The notes under the pieces: model-generated
The model's input: only the letters and a program-made list of their open reading frames with translations
Database searches by the model: none
Told to the model about the DNA's origin: nothing
From: JAPLVB01 sp964353635
GTDB lineage: Archaea; Aenigmatarchaeota; Aenigmatarchaeia; QMZP01
Assembly (NCBI GenBank): GCA_964353635.1
Contig: CAYGVS010000001.1
Location: forward strand, 20,337-84,336
Length of the DNA stretch: 64,000 nucleotides
Reading direction: 5' to 3'
Shown: piece after piece, positions 34,017-42,004 of the stretch
How the letters are laid out: the number at the start of each line of letters is the position of its first letter
Numbering within the stretch: position 1 is the first letter of the stretch
Position numbers and translations under genes: made by a program

Positions 34017-34443
34017 GGCACTCAGAAGGCTGCGCAATCGCTACATCACAGAACTTGTCGATAAGATTCTGATCGTTAAGCGTCATGTTACCCAGGCTCA
34101 CAATCTTTCCGCCAGAACCCACTATCTGCAAAGAGGTTTCATTCGCGCCTACCTCCTGCAGCACTGCAAAATCGCTCATCCTCTGGGCAAAGCTCTCGAG
34201 AATGGCCTTTTTATCTATGCAGTCAGTGCAGTTCTCCGTATAATAATACTCTATTATGACCTTGCCTGAGCGAAGGAGATAAACAGCCTCTTCAGTAGTC
34301 AGCTGCTTCGTGACTATGGTAGGGATCTTCATTTCAGGCGTCTGGACCACCGCAGTGTTCATTGCGCTGTTGAGCGCGAATCCTGCGGCTGACAATATCA
34401 TTATTGCGCCGATGACTATGGCAGCGATACTTTCCCTCATCAT
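34000..34443 (-). CDS. Membrane-anchored thioredoxin-like protein
   Basis: 147 residues. One N-terminal membrane helix (SIAAIVIGAIMILSAAGFAL), then a thioredoxin-like region: VIIEYYYTENCTDCIDKK with a CxxC pair, and a helix after it. The compact size and extracytoplasmic topology suggest a thiol oxidoreductase or a redox receptor for exported Cys-rich proteins, of which this window has several; that link is inference. Confidence 0.7.
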   Translation of the reverse strand: MMRESIAAIVIGAIMILSAAGFALNSAMNTAVVQTPEMKIPTIVTKQLTTEEAVYLLRSGKVIIEYYYTENCTDCIDKKAILESFAQRMSDFAVLQEVGANETSLQIVGSGGKIVSLGNMTLNDQNLIDKFCDVAIAQPSECLMREF

Positions 34444-34534
34444 ATCAGGTCACCAGATATATGACATTACTCAAATCCTTATTATTGATGAGGGTAAGTT
34501 ATATAAAACCTCGCAGAATCATCGGAAAATAATT

Positions 34535-35239
34535 ATGAAAGGATGGGAAAGGCATTCCGACTTCCTTGGAAAAGGAGACTGGCATGTCCATACAAGATAC
34601 ACTGACGGCAGGAATACTGTTGCTGAGATGTGCAGGCAGGCCCAGAAGAACGGGCTTCGGCTCATAGCTTTTACAGAGCACGTAAGGAAAAGGCTTTCCT
34701 ATGATTTCAGCAGGCTTGAATCAGACGTGAAAAGGGCAAGAAAAAGATATCCGGACATGAGGATACTGCTGGGATGCGAGGCAAAGGTGCTGGATACAGA
34801 AGGCAACCTTGACGTCTCCCCTGATGTGGCAGGCAAATGCGAGATAATTCTCGGAACCTTCCACAGCTTCCCGCTCTTGAATGAAGGCGACAATGGCTTG
34901 AAGGCGTTTCCGACGCCTTCTGTCTTTAGTCGCCTTCCATCCATTTCAGGCAAGGAAAGACTTGAAAAGGCCCTGGTGAACATGCTGAAGAACCCTGATG
35001 TGGACATCTGGACCCACCCGCTCACCTTCTTCCAAAAGTGTCCCATGTGCGAGAAGGATGTAGCAAGGATGATTAAGCTCTGCATTGAGAACAAGGTCCT
35101 CGTGGAGGACAACATACGGCCAAGATACAGGTCACCTCGGCTTGTGGATTACTGCAGGAGGATGGGCGCCACGATAGTGAAGAGCTCCGATGCCCATGGA
35201 ATTGAGGACCTCATGGTTCTTAAAGAAGGGAACGAATAA
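34535..35239 (+). CDS. PHP-domain phosphoesterase
   Basis: 234 residues from ATG 34535; the longer frame to 34310 runs through the thioredoxin-like gene and lacks support. Metal-binding motifs: DWHVHTRYTDG, FTEH, CEAKV, GTFHSF, WTHP and SSDAHG near the end, as in HisK/YcdX-like PHP enzymes. Substrate unknown. Residues 117 to about 134 (EGDNGLKAFP onward) are encoded by a palindromic element inserted in frame after GTFHSFPLLN, outside the metal motifs. Confidence 0.82.
   Translation: MKGWERHSDFLGKGDWHVHTRYTDGRNTVAEMCRQAQKNGLRLIAFTEHVRKRLSYDFSRLESDVKRARKRYPDMRILLGCEAKVLDTEGNLDVSPDVAGKCEIILGTFHSFPLLNEGDNGLKAFPTPSVFSRLPSISGKERLEKALVNMLKNPDVDIWTHPLTFFQKCPMCEKDVARMIKLCIENKVLVEDNIRPRYRSPRLVDYCRRMGATIVKSSDAHGIEDLMVLKEGNE
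34883..34937. repeat. Nested palindromic element inside the PHP coding region (55 bp)
   Basis: Outer arms GAAGGCGAC (34883-34891) and GTCGCCTTC (34929-34937); inner arms GAAGGCGT (34900-34907) and ACGCCTTC (34913-34920). Same architecture and shared 16-mer as the intergenic copy at 23225-23281. It is read in frame without a stop. Confidence 0.8.
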
Positions 35240-35270
35240 AAGAAGCGTTCATAATAATAGTGTGATTGGA

Positions 35271-36275
35271 ATGCTCGAAGTGCTCGCTGTCATAATAGTG
35301 TCCTTCACCTTCACGCTCTACTTCACCCCCAAATGGATAAAGAAGGCCAAGGAATTCGGCCTCACAGGCAAGGACATGAACAAGTTCGACAAGCCTGACG
35401 TTTCTGAAGCAGGAGGCATTATTGTGATACTTGGTCTCCTTTCAGGGGTTCTATTCTACATATTCCTGGAGACATTCTTCCTGAAGACAGGAGCGCAGAC
35501 AGCGCTAATTTTCGCAGCCCTGCTCACTGTTCTCTTGGCAGGCTTCTTAGGCTTCATCGACGATGTGCTTGGGTGGAAGAAAGGGCTTAGCAGATGGCAG
35601 AAACCGCTTTTGACAGTCCCGATGGCAATACCCCTCATGGTGATAAACGCAGGGGAATCAGCCATGAGCGTCCCTCTTTTCGGCCTGGTCGATTTCGGGA
35701 TCGTATACCCTCTAATAATCATACCCTTGGGCATCGTTGGCGCAGCCAACGGCTTCAACATGCTGGCGGGCTTCAACGGCCTGGAAGCAGGCATGGGCGC
35801 AATCGCCCTCGGGACTCTCGGGACGATAAGCCTTCTGAAAGGCGAGGTCTGGCTGGCAGCCATTGCCTTTGCAGCAGTGGCAAGCCTTGCGGCCTTCCTT
35901 GTTTTCAACTGGAATCCGGCAAAGATATTTCCAGGGGACAGCTTAACCTACGGGATAGGCGCCATGATAGCTGTCATAGCCATCCTCGGGAACATGGAGA
36001 AGATAGGGCTGATCCTTTTCATCCCCTTCATAATAGATGCGTTCCTTTCGCTCTGGCCTGAGCTAAGAGGCCATAAGAAAGTGGAGGCCTTCGGAAGGGT
36101 GAACAGGGACAACAGCCTTGAGATGCCGTATGATAGGATATTGAGCTTCGAGCACTTTGGGATATTTGCGCTGAAGAAGATAAAGCAGAAGGTCTTTGAG
36201 CGTGATGTCACCTTGTTCTTCCTTGCCATAGAAGCCGTGCTCTCGGCAGCAGTGTTTCTATTTTTCTTGTCTTGA
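35271..36275 (+). CDS. aglH: AglH-like UDP-GlcNAc:dolichyl-phosphate GlcNAc-1-P transferase
   Basis: 334 residues, about ten membrane helices, GT4/MraY superfamily. Catalytic loops visible: DKPDVSEAGG, GFIDDVLGWKKGLS, NGFNMLAGFNGLEAG, FPGDSLTYGIGA, and a C-terminal GRVNRDNSLEM loop. This pattern is of the eukaryote/archaeal ALG7/AglH type. It starts lipid-linked oligosaccharides for N-glycosylation by the STT3 protein at 52058-54457. The exact sugar is inferred. Start 35271 chosen; a GTG at 35262 is close. Its 3' end overlaps the ATP-grasp gene by 18 bp. Confidence 0.8.
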   Translation: MLEVLAVIIVSFTFTLYFTPKWIKKAKEFGLTGKDMNKFDKPDVSEAGGIIVILGLLSGVLFYIFLETFFLKTGAQTALIFAALLTVLLAGFLGFIDDVLGWKKGLSRWQKPLLTVPMAIPLMVINAGESAMSVPLFGLVDFGIVYPLIIIPLGIVGAANGFNMLAGFNGLEAGMGAIALGTLGTISLLKGEVWLAAIAFAAVASLAAFLVFNWNPAKIFPGDSLTYGIGAMIAVIAILGNMEKIGLILFIPFIIDAFLSLWPELRGHKKVEAFGRVNRDNSLEMPYDRILSFEHFGIFALKKIKQKVFERDVTLFFLAIEAVLSAAVFLFFLS

Positions 36276-37352
36276 ATACTCCTTTAGAAACCAGCTTTTT
36301 TCCCCGTCTGTGTAAACCTCTTCCCAGAACCTCTTCATCACAGTCCCCCACTTCACCTGAGGCGGCTTGATTTTCTCTCCAAGCGCTATCTTGAGTCCAA
36401 GATAGGGCAGGTTGGCTCCGGCGCCCACGCAGGCCACGGTGGTCCCTGCAAGCCTGGGCTGGACCTCTATCAGCCTTGGCCCATCTTTCCCGTATTTGAA
36501 CTGGATGTTGATGTTGAAATCCAGGCCAAGCTTCCTGCACACGAACTCTGCCTTCTCAATTATCTCCTGGTTCTTTTCCACAACGGCTGTTGTGGATATC
36601 CCCTGCTTTGTTACCGCGCGCACCCGTGGTATGGTGACTACAGGCTTGTGCTTCTCAAGAAGTATGTCAACCGTGTATTCCTTCCCTTCAAGATATTCCA
36701 TCACCACAAGCTCTGGAAGCCCTGATTTCTCATAGCCTTTGAGAATTGCCAAGATATCCTTGAAGTCAGCAAAGGCAGAGCCAGGCTTTTCCCTGAACAG
36801 CAGCTCGCCCCTGCTTGCAGAGGGCTTCAGTATGCGGAATCCTCTGCTTCCATGGCCAAAGGCTGGCTTGAAGCAGACTGGATTCTTGGGGAATCCCAAA
36901 TCCTTGGCAGCCTTCTCGAACTCAGAGGAGCTTTTTGCGAACCTGAACTCCGGGGCAATCCCATGCCTGCTGAACATCTCATAGCATGTTTTCTTGTTCT
37001 GGCTGGGCTCTATCGCCCTGGCTTCTGAAAGCACAACCTTTACTCCAAGCGATTCGATTTCCTTTTTTGCCTTTGCAAGCGGGAGAAGTTCTGGATCGAC
37101 CCACGAGAAGAGCGCAGCAGGCCTCTCCTTCTTGCAGATATCCATTATCTTTGGGATGAAGTCAGGGCTGCAGCCCGGAGGTATGGCATACGCCTTCTCC
37201 GCAAGATGGAAGCCGTATGAGTCTGGATTCATGTCGGCCGTCACAAGCCTAATTTTCCGGCCTTCCTGCTGTGCCCCGATCCTAAGCGATTTGAAAAGGC
37301 TATATGCGCCTGGGGATCCTGCTCCTGTGGCAAAAACGGTAAGCGTTTCCAT
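36258..37352 (-). CDS. ATP-grasp enzyme (carbamoyl-phosphate-synthase-like ligase)
   Basis: 364 residues. N-terminal Rossmann-like preATP domain (VFATGAGSPGAYSLFKSLR, then ADMNPDSYGFHLA) and an ATP-grasp core with KPAFGHGSRGF, VVMEYLEGKEYTVDIL and the metal site IEVQPRLAGT. It forms an amide or ester bond using ATP; partner substrates unknown. Similar enzymes occur in surface-polysaccharide clusters, and this one is divergent from the PIG-L gene, 74 bp away. Confidence 0.78.
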   Translation of the reverse strand: METLTVFATGAGSPGAYSLFKSLRIGAQQEGRKIRLVTADMNPDSYGFHLAEKAYAIPPGCSPDFIPKIMDICKKERPAALFSWVDPELLPLAKAKKEIESLGVKVVLSEARAIEPSQNKKTCYEMFSRHGIAPEFRFAKSSSEFEKAAKDLGFPKNPVCFKPAFGHGSRGFRILKPSASRGELLFREKPGSAFADFKDILAILKGYEKSGLPELVVMEYLEGKEYTVDILLEKHKPVVTIPRVRAVTKQGISTTAVVEKNQEIIEKAEFVCRKLGLDFNINIQFKYGKDGPRLIEVQPRLAGTTVACVGAGANLPYLGLKIALGEKIKPPQVKWGTVMKRFWEEVYTDGEKSWFLKEYSRQEK

Positions 37353-37426
37353 GCATTCGATTTGTGTTTCAATCTTTATAAGTTAAACATCCAGAAAAGA
37401 TGTGTAGAGCCCTCATAGTGATTGCG

Positions 37427-38038
37427 ATGAAACGCGTTCTTTTCATAAGCGCCCACCCGGATGACTTTGAATTCGGGGCGGGCGGGACTTTCCTGAAGCT
37501 CAAGGAGGCTGGGGCACAATGCTTCAGCCTTGTCATGAGCGACTGCTCTGAGCAGAAGGGGAACGAAGGCATTGTCTGCGAGTTCCATGAATCCATCAAA
37601 GCCCTTGGCCTCACCCAAGGCGAGTTCCGGCTGCTAAATCTGCCTAATACAAGGCTCCCTGAAAGCGAGGCAAAGATAAGGGAGGAGATGGAGAAGCTCA
37701 GGGACGGGCTCAAGCCTGATGTAATATTCACTCATGACCTTGACAACCTCCACCAGGATCACAAAAGTGTTGCAGAGCAGGCATTAAGGGTTTTTAAGAC
37801 GCAGTCCATACTCTTTTACCAGGACATTAAAAGCACCCCGCACTTCATGCCTAACTTTTTTGCGGAGATAACAAAGGAGCAGTTGGAAAGGAAGCTGAAA
37901 GCCTTGGAGTGCTACAAGACGCAGTTCAGGAGATACTATCATGACATGGAGTTCGTGAAGGCCATAGCAAGGGTGCACGGGAAAAGGATAAATGCGGAAT
38001 TCGCTGAGGCCTTCCGGGCTTGCCAGTATGCAATATGA
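37427..38038 (+). CDS. PIG-L/LmbE family deacetylase
   Basis: 203 residues from ATG 37427; the upstream extension has no family match. Zinc motifs: ISAHPDDFEFGAGG (HPDD) and the second metal site THDLDNLHQDH. Family members remove an acetyl group from N-acetylglucosamine-containing molecules. First of three co-directional genes with the oxidoreductase and acyltransferase. Confidence 0.83.
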   Translation: MKRVLFISAHPDDFEFGAGGTFLKLKEAGAQCFSLVMSDCSEQKGNEGIVCEFHESIKALGLTQGEFRLLNLPNTRLPESEAKIREEMEKLRDGLKPDVIFTHDLDNLHQDHKSVAEQALRVFKTQSILFYQDIKSTPHFMPNFFAEITKEQLERKLKALECYKTQFRRYYHDMEFVKAIARVHGKRINAEFAEAFRACQYAI

Positions 38039-38047
38039 AGTGGGATA

Positions 38048-39013
38048 ATGATAAACGTCGGCGTGATCGGAGTAGGGAATATGGGCAAGCACCACGCAAG
38101 GGTCTACTCATCCATAAAAGGCTGCAGGCTGGTCGCTGTCTCGGACATAAATGAAAAGGCCGGCAGGGATATAGCGAAGCAGCACTCATGCCTTTACTTC
38201 AGGGACTACAAGGAGATGCTCAACGAGCAGATAGACGCAGTTTCCATCGCCATCCCCACAATATATCACAAGGAAGCCGCTCTTGCCTGCATAAACGCGG
38301 GCAAGCATATTCTGATTGAGAAGCCTATTGCGGACACAGTGGAGAGCGCAAAGGAAATAATCAACGCAGCAAAGAGGATGAAGGTCAAGCTGGGTGTGGG
38401 CCACGTCGAGAGGTTCAACCCTGCAGTTCAGAAGCTGAAGCAGATGATGAACAACGGGGAGCTGGGGAGCATAACCACGGTGCTTGCAAGGAGGGTGGGC
38501 GTTTTCCCGCCGCAGATAAAGGACGCTAACGTGATTATAGACCTCGCTGTCCATGACATAGACATCCTTAATTTCATCCTTGGGAGAACACCGACAAGGA
38601 TACATGCAGAAGCCGGGAAGGCTTTGATAAACAGGAGAGAGGATTACGCAGACATTCTCCTGAAATATGACGGAACCAATGCCTTGGTCCAGGTCAACTG
38701 GATAACCCCTGTAAAGATAAGGAGCTTGGCCATAACCGGCACAAAGGGCTACGCTGAGCTCAACTACGTCACCCAGGAGCTTGTCCTCTACAGGAGCAAG
38801 TACGAGAGGAATTTCGAAACATTCGAGGATATAGTGAAGTTCGCCGAGCCTGAAATAATCAAGATAAAAGTCAGGAAGTCAGAGCCCCTGAAGGAAGAGT
38901 TGAAGAATTTTATCCAGTGCGTGAAATCTAAAAGGAATCCTCTTGTGTCAGGCGAGGATGGCCTGAAATCCCTTGAGGTTGCGATGGAGATATTGAGGTC
39001 ATATGGCAAATGA
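38048..39013 (+). CDS. Gfo/Idh/MocA-family sugar oxidoreductase (WbpB/WlbA-like)
   Basis: 321 residues. NAD-binding start VGVIGVGNMGKHHARVY, EKPIADT (catalytic Lys region) and GHVERFNP. The set of oxidoreductase, hexapeptide acetyltransferase and PLP aminotransferase side by side is the WbpB-WbpD-WbpE set that makes UDP-2,3-diacetamido sugars in bacteria, and similar sets exist in archaea. It is therefore likely to oxidise C3 of a UDP-HexNAc(A). Overlaps the acyltransferase start by 11 bp. Confidence 0.83.
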   Translation: MINVGVIGVGNMGKHHARVYSSIKGCRLVAVSDINEKAGRDIAKQHSCLYFRDYKEMLNEQIDAVSIAIPTIYHKEAALACINAGKHILIEKPIADTVESAKEIINAAKRMKVKLGVGHVERFNPAVQKLKQMMNNGELGSITTVLARRVGVFPPQIKDANVIIDLAVHDIDILNFILGRTPTRIHAEAGKALINRREDYADILLKYDGTNALVQVNWITPVKIRSLAITGTKGYAELNYVTQELVLYRSKYERNFETFEDIVKFAEPEIIKIKVRKSEPLKEELKNFIQCVKSKRNPLVSGEDGLKSLEVAMEILRSYGK

Positions 39014-39665
39014 TAGTGGAGGGAAGGTGGCTAAGCCACCTTCAATCGAAGGACGTGGAAAGAAGCAGACAGGGTCTGCTTCAAAGAAAGGCGAAGTGTT
39101 TGTGCACAAGACAGCTGAGGTCTCGGAAAAAGCGACCGTAGGCGAAGGGACGAAGATATGGAACAACGCTCAGATCAGGGAGCTGGCCTCTGTTGGCAAA
39201 GGCTGCATCATCGGCAAGAACGCTTACATAGATGAGAGGGTTAAGATAGGAAACGGGGTGAAAATCCAGAACAACGCTTGCGTCTATTACAACACCATAA
39301 TCGAGGACGATGTGATGATAGGGCCTAATGTGGTCTTCACGAACGATCTTTATCCCCGGTCATTCATTTGGAGCGAGGAGAAAAGGGGACCTCCCATAAC
39401 AGTCGGCAAGGGCGCCTCCATCGGCGCAAACACCACGATAATTTGTGGCCGCAGGATTGGGAGCTATGCAATAATAGGTGCAGGGTCAGTGGTGACAAAG
39501 GACATACCTGAGTATGCGCTGGCATACGGAAACCCCGCAACCATCCACGGCTTTGTCTGTGAGTGCGGGAGGAAGCTGGACAAGGCAAAGCTAAAGTCAG
39601 GCTCGATAATTTGCGACAGATGCAGGAAAGCGATTCCTGTGGACAGCAAGCTCTTATGCAGATGA
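39003..39665 (+). CDS. Hexapeptide-repeat acetyltransferase (WbpD/WlbB-like)
   Basis: 220 residues. Left-handed beta-helix of hexapeptide repeats from VFVHKTAEVSEKATVGEGT through IGKNAYIDERVKIGNGV to VGKGASIGANTTII. A C-terminal extension carries CECG and CDRC, a possible zinc ribbon. Expected to N-acetylate the 3-amino sugar. The first 31 residues are low complexity and almost entirely coded by two palindromes (39023-39043 and 39063-39081); a GTG at 39096 (giving MFVHKTAE) fits the usual family start. Confidence 0.82.
   Translation: MANDSGGKVAKPPSIEGRGKKQTGSASKKGEVFVHKTAEVSEKATVGEGTKIWNNAQIRELASVGKGCIIGKNAYIDERVKIGNGVKIQNNACVYYNTIIEDDVMIGPNVVFTNDLYPRSFIWSEEKRGPPITVGKGASIGANTTIICGRRIGSYAIIGAGSVVTKDIPEYALAYGNPATIHGFVCECGRKLDKAKLKSGSIICDRCRKAIPVDSKLLCR
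39023..39043. repeat. Palindromic element at the acyltransferase start (21 bp)
   Basis: GAAGGTGGC, TAA, GCCACCTTC. Arms resemble the GAAGGTGTC/GACACCTTC family with one compensated change. A second, different palindrome, AAGCAGAC-AGG-GTCTGCTT, follows at 39063-39081. Confidence 0.65.
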
Positions 39666-40748
39666 TAGCCCGTCTCTCACAGTCTTCACTATCTTGTCTA
39701 GGTCTTTCTCTGTCAGAAGAGGGTGGACAGGCAAAGAAAGCACTTTCTCTGACGCTTCCTCCGCAAGTGGGCAACAGCCTTTCCTGAAGCCCATCCTCTC
39801 GTATGGCGGCTGCCTGTAAATAGGCTCAGGGTAATATACCTTAGCGCCAATACCATGGTGGTTGAGGTATTCAAGCAGCCTGTCCCTGTTCTTTTCAACC
39901 TTTATCGTGTACTGGTGGAATACATGCTTCACTCCTTTCTGGACGAAAGGAATCTGAATCCCTTCAAGGCCTGAGAGGGAGTCTGTGAGGAATCCCGCAT
40001 TCTCTATCCTTTTTGAATTGAGAGCCTCGACTTTTTTCAGCTGCTCTATGCCTATGGAAGCCTGCATGTCAGTCATCCTGAAGTTGTAAGATATTATCTC
40101 GTGCCTGTAAGGCCTGGACTGTCCCTGGTTCCTCATTATGGAAGCCTTTTCGGCAAGCTCCTCGGAGCCGGTGAGTATCATACCCCCCTCTCCTGTTGTG
40201 ATGTTCTTGGTCGCATAGAAGGAGAATGCGGACAGGCGGCTGAAGCCACCTACCTTTTTGCCTTTGTATTCAGCCCCCACAGCCTGGGCGGCATCCTCAA
40301 TCAGCTCTGCGCCTGCGTATCTGCATGTCTTGACGATTTGATCCATCTCGCAAGGCTGGCCATAAAGGTGCACGCATATCACAGCCTTTGTCCTCTCAGT
40401 CAGGCATTCCTTTATTTTGACGGGGTCTATATTGAAAGTCCTGGGGTCAATATCAGCAAAAACAGGCTTTGCCTCACAATGAAGAACAGCGTTGGCTGTT
40501 GAAGCAAACGAGAAAGGCGTGGTTATGACCTCATCCCCCTTCTTGAGGCCCAGAGCCTGCAGGCCTATCTGGAGGGCGGCTGTTCCGGAGGAAACGGCCA
40601 CACCGAACTTAGCGCCCACATATCTTGAAAAATCTGTCTCAAACTCCCTTACCTTTTCTCCTTGCACAAGATTCCCTGACCTGAGGACAGAAACAACAGC
40701 ATCAATCTCTTCCTTTCCGATTGAGGGCTTTGATATGGGAATGACCAT
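39654..40748 (-). CDS. DegT/DnrJ/EryC1 aminotransferase (WbpE-like)
   Basis: 364 residues. PLP fold type I: VSSGTAALQIGLQALG, TTPFSFASTANAV, EDAAQAVGAEYKGKKVG and the Schiff-base Lys in FSFYATKNITTGEGG. Likely transaminates the 3-keto sugar made by the neighbouring oxidoreductase. It is on the opposite strand; the two 3' ends overlap by 12 bp. Confidence 0.87.
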   Translation of the reverse strand: MVIPISKPSIGKEEIDAVVSVLRSGNLVQGEKVREFETDFSRYVGAKFGVAVSSGTAALQIGLQALGLKKGDEVITTPFSFASTANAVLHCEAKPVFADIDPRTFNIDPVKIKECLTERTKAVICVHLYGQPCEMDQIVKTCRYAGAELIEDAAQAVGAEYKGKKVGGFSRLSAFSFYATKNITTGEGGMILTGSEELAEKASIMRNQGQSRPYRHEIISYNFRMTDMQASIGIEQLKKVEALNSKRIENAGFLTDSLSGLEGIQIPFVQKGVKHVFHQYTIKVEKNRDRLLEYLNHHGIGAKVYYPEPIYRQPPYERMGFRKGCCPLAEEASEKVLSLPVHPLLTEKDLDKIVKTVRDGLSSA

Positions 40749-40846
40749 ACTATCTTCTGCCCAAGAAGGTATAAAAAAGGCTGTAAACGTCCATTAACGT
40801 TAGCATTTATTAATAATATCCGTCTATAAACGTAAATTATAACATG

Positions 40847-40856
40847 CTTTTAAAAG
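40847..40856 (+). promoter_or_regulatory. TATA box of the HMG-CoA synthase operon
   Basis: CTTTTAAAAG is about 60 bp before the ATG at 40915, so a leader of roughly 35-40 nt is expected. The leader contains CCTC-TTTTTTT-GAGG (40886-40900). Upstream, AACGT occurs at 40787, 40796 and 40828, a possible factor site shared with the divergent aminotransferase gene. Confidence 0.45.
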
Positions 40857-40914
40857 ACTGACAAGCCTTATATGATGAATATTATCCTCTTTTTTTGAGG
40901 GGTTTGGGTTTATT

Positions 40915-41958
40915 ATGACAGTAGGGATTGTAGGTTACGGAGCTTACATACCAAGATACAGGATAAAAGCAGAAGAGATAGCCAAGATCTGGAGCGGGGA
41001 CAGCGAGATTTCTAAGAAGATGAAAGGTGAGAAATCTGTCCCTAATCTGGATGAGGACGCTGTCACCATGGCTGTGGAGGCCAGCAGGTCAGCCTTGGCG
41101 TTAGCAAGGATTGACCCTGCCAAGATTGGCGCGGTCTATGTGGGCTCTGAATCTCACCCTTATATTGTCAAATCAACTTCTGCTATCGTAGCAGAGGCTA
41201 TTGAGGCAACACCTGTCATGACAGCAGCTGACCTGGAGTTCGCATGCAAGGCAGGCACAGCAGGCTTCCAGGCAATAATGGGGATGATAGAAAGCCAGAT
41301 GATAGAGTACGGCCTCGGCATAGGGGCGGACACTGCCCAGGGAAGGCCTGGAGATGAGCTGGAATACACTGCAGCTGCAGGGGCAGCAGCATACATCTTC
41401 GGGAAGGCTCAGACGATTGCTGATATTGAAGGCACCTACTCATTCACAACAGACACCCCTGATTTCTGGAGAAGGGAAGGACAGCAGTTTCCAAGGCACG
41501 CCGGCCGCTTCACAGGAGACCCTTCATATTTCAGGCATGTGCTCTCAGCCACAAGAGGCATGCTTGAGAAGATGGGCACGACCGTCAAGGACTATGATTA
41601 TTTCATATTCCATCAGCCAAACGCCAAGTTCCCCTTGCAGGCAGCAGACACCCTAGGCATCCCAAAGGAGAAGCTCTCAGCTGGCCTGCTTTTCCCTTAT
41701 ATAGGTAACACATACTCGGGAGCAGTGCCGCTTGGCCTGGCAGCTGTCCTTGATGTGGCGAAGCCCGGCCAGAGGATACTTGCGACATCCTATGGTTCCG
41801 GCGCAGGCGCTGATTCATTCTCCATCCAGGTCAATGACCTTATTGAAGAAAGGAGAGGCAATGCGCCACTTGTGAAGAGCATGATAGAAAGCAAGGTCTA
41901 TCTTAATTATGCGCAGTATGCCAAGTTCAGGAGGAAGCTCAAGGGCATGGGCGAGTAG
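40915..41958 (+). CDS. Hydroxymethylglutaryl-CoA synthase (archaeal)
   Basis: 347 residues. VGIVGYGAYIPRYRI at the start, the catalytic Cys in DLEFACKAGT (C111), SESHPYIVK with the Glu region before it, and FHQPNAKFP holding the catalytic His. Condenses acetyl-CoA with acetoacetyl-CoA. Followed by thiolase and the DUF35 protein, the conserved archaeal three-gene set in which the three proteins form one complex. Confidence 0.95.
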   Translation: MTVGIVGYGAYIPRYRIKAEEIAKIWSGDSEISKKMKGEKSVPNLDEDAVTMAVEASRSALALARIDPAKIGAVYVGSESHPYIVKSTSAIVAEAIEATPVMTAADLEFACKAGTAGFQAIMGMIESQMIEYGLGIGADTAQGRPGDELEYTAAAGAAAYIFGKAQTIADIEGTYSFTTDTPDFWRREGQQFPRHAGRFTGDPSYFRHVLSATRGMLEKMGTTVKDYDYFIFHQPNAKFPLQAADTLGIPKEKLSAGLLFPYIGNTYSGAVPLGLAAVLDVAKPGQRILATSYGSGAGADSFSIQVNDLIEERRGNAPLVKSMIESKVYLNYAQYAKFRRKLKGMGE

Positions 41959-41970
41959 AAGATTTTCAAA

Positions 41971-41994
41971 GGAAGGTGTCCACAGACACCTTCC
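41971..41994. repeat. Palindromic element between HMG-CoA synthase and thiolase genes
   Basis: GGAAGGTGTC, CACA, GACACCTTCC: a perfect 10-bp stem. Its arms are identical to the outer arms of the element at 23225-23281 and to the palindrome at 44531-44552. The thiolase ribosome-binding site AGGAGAT starts right after it. Confidence 0.75.
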
Positions 41995-42004
41995 AGGAGA
42001 TAAC

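Noticed and set aside
34310..34534. Upstream extension of the PHP protein
   Set aside because: It reads antisense through the thioredoxin-like gene and its promoter; the family motif starts just after ATG 34535.
41909..42004. Longer thiolase start inside the HMG-CoA synthase gene
   Set aside because: It lies upstream of the ribosome-binding site and adds residues that do not resemble thiolases.
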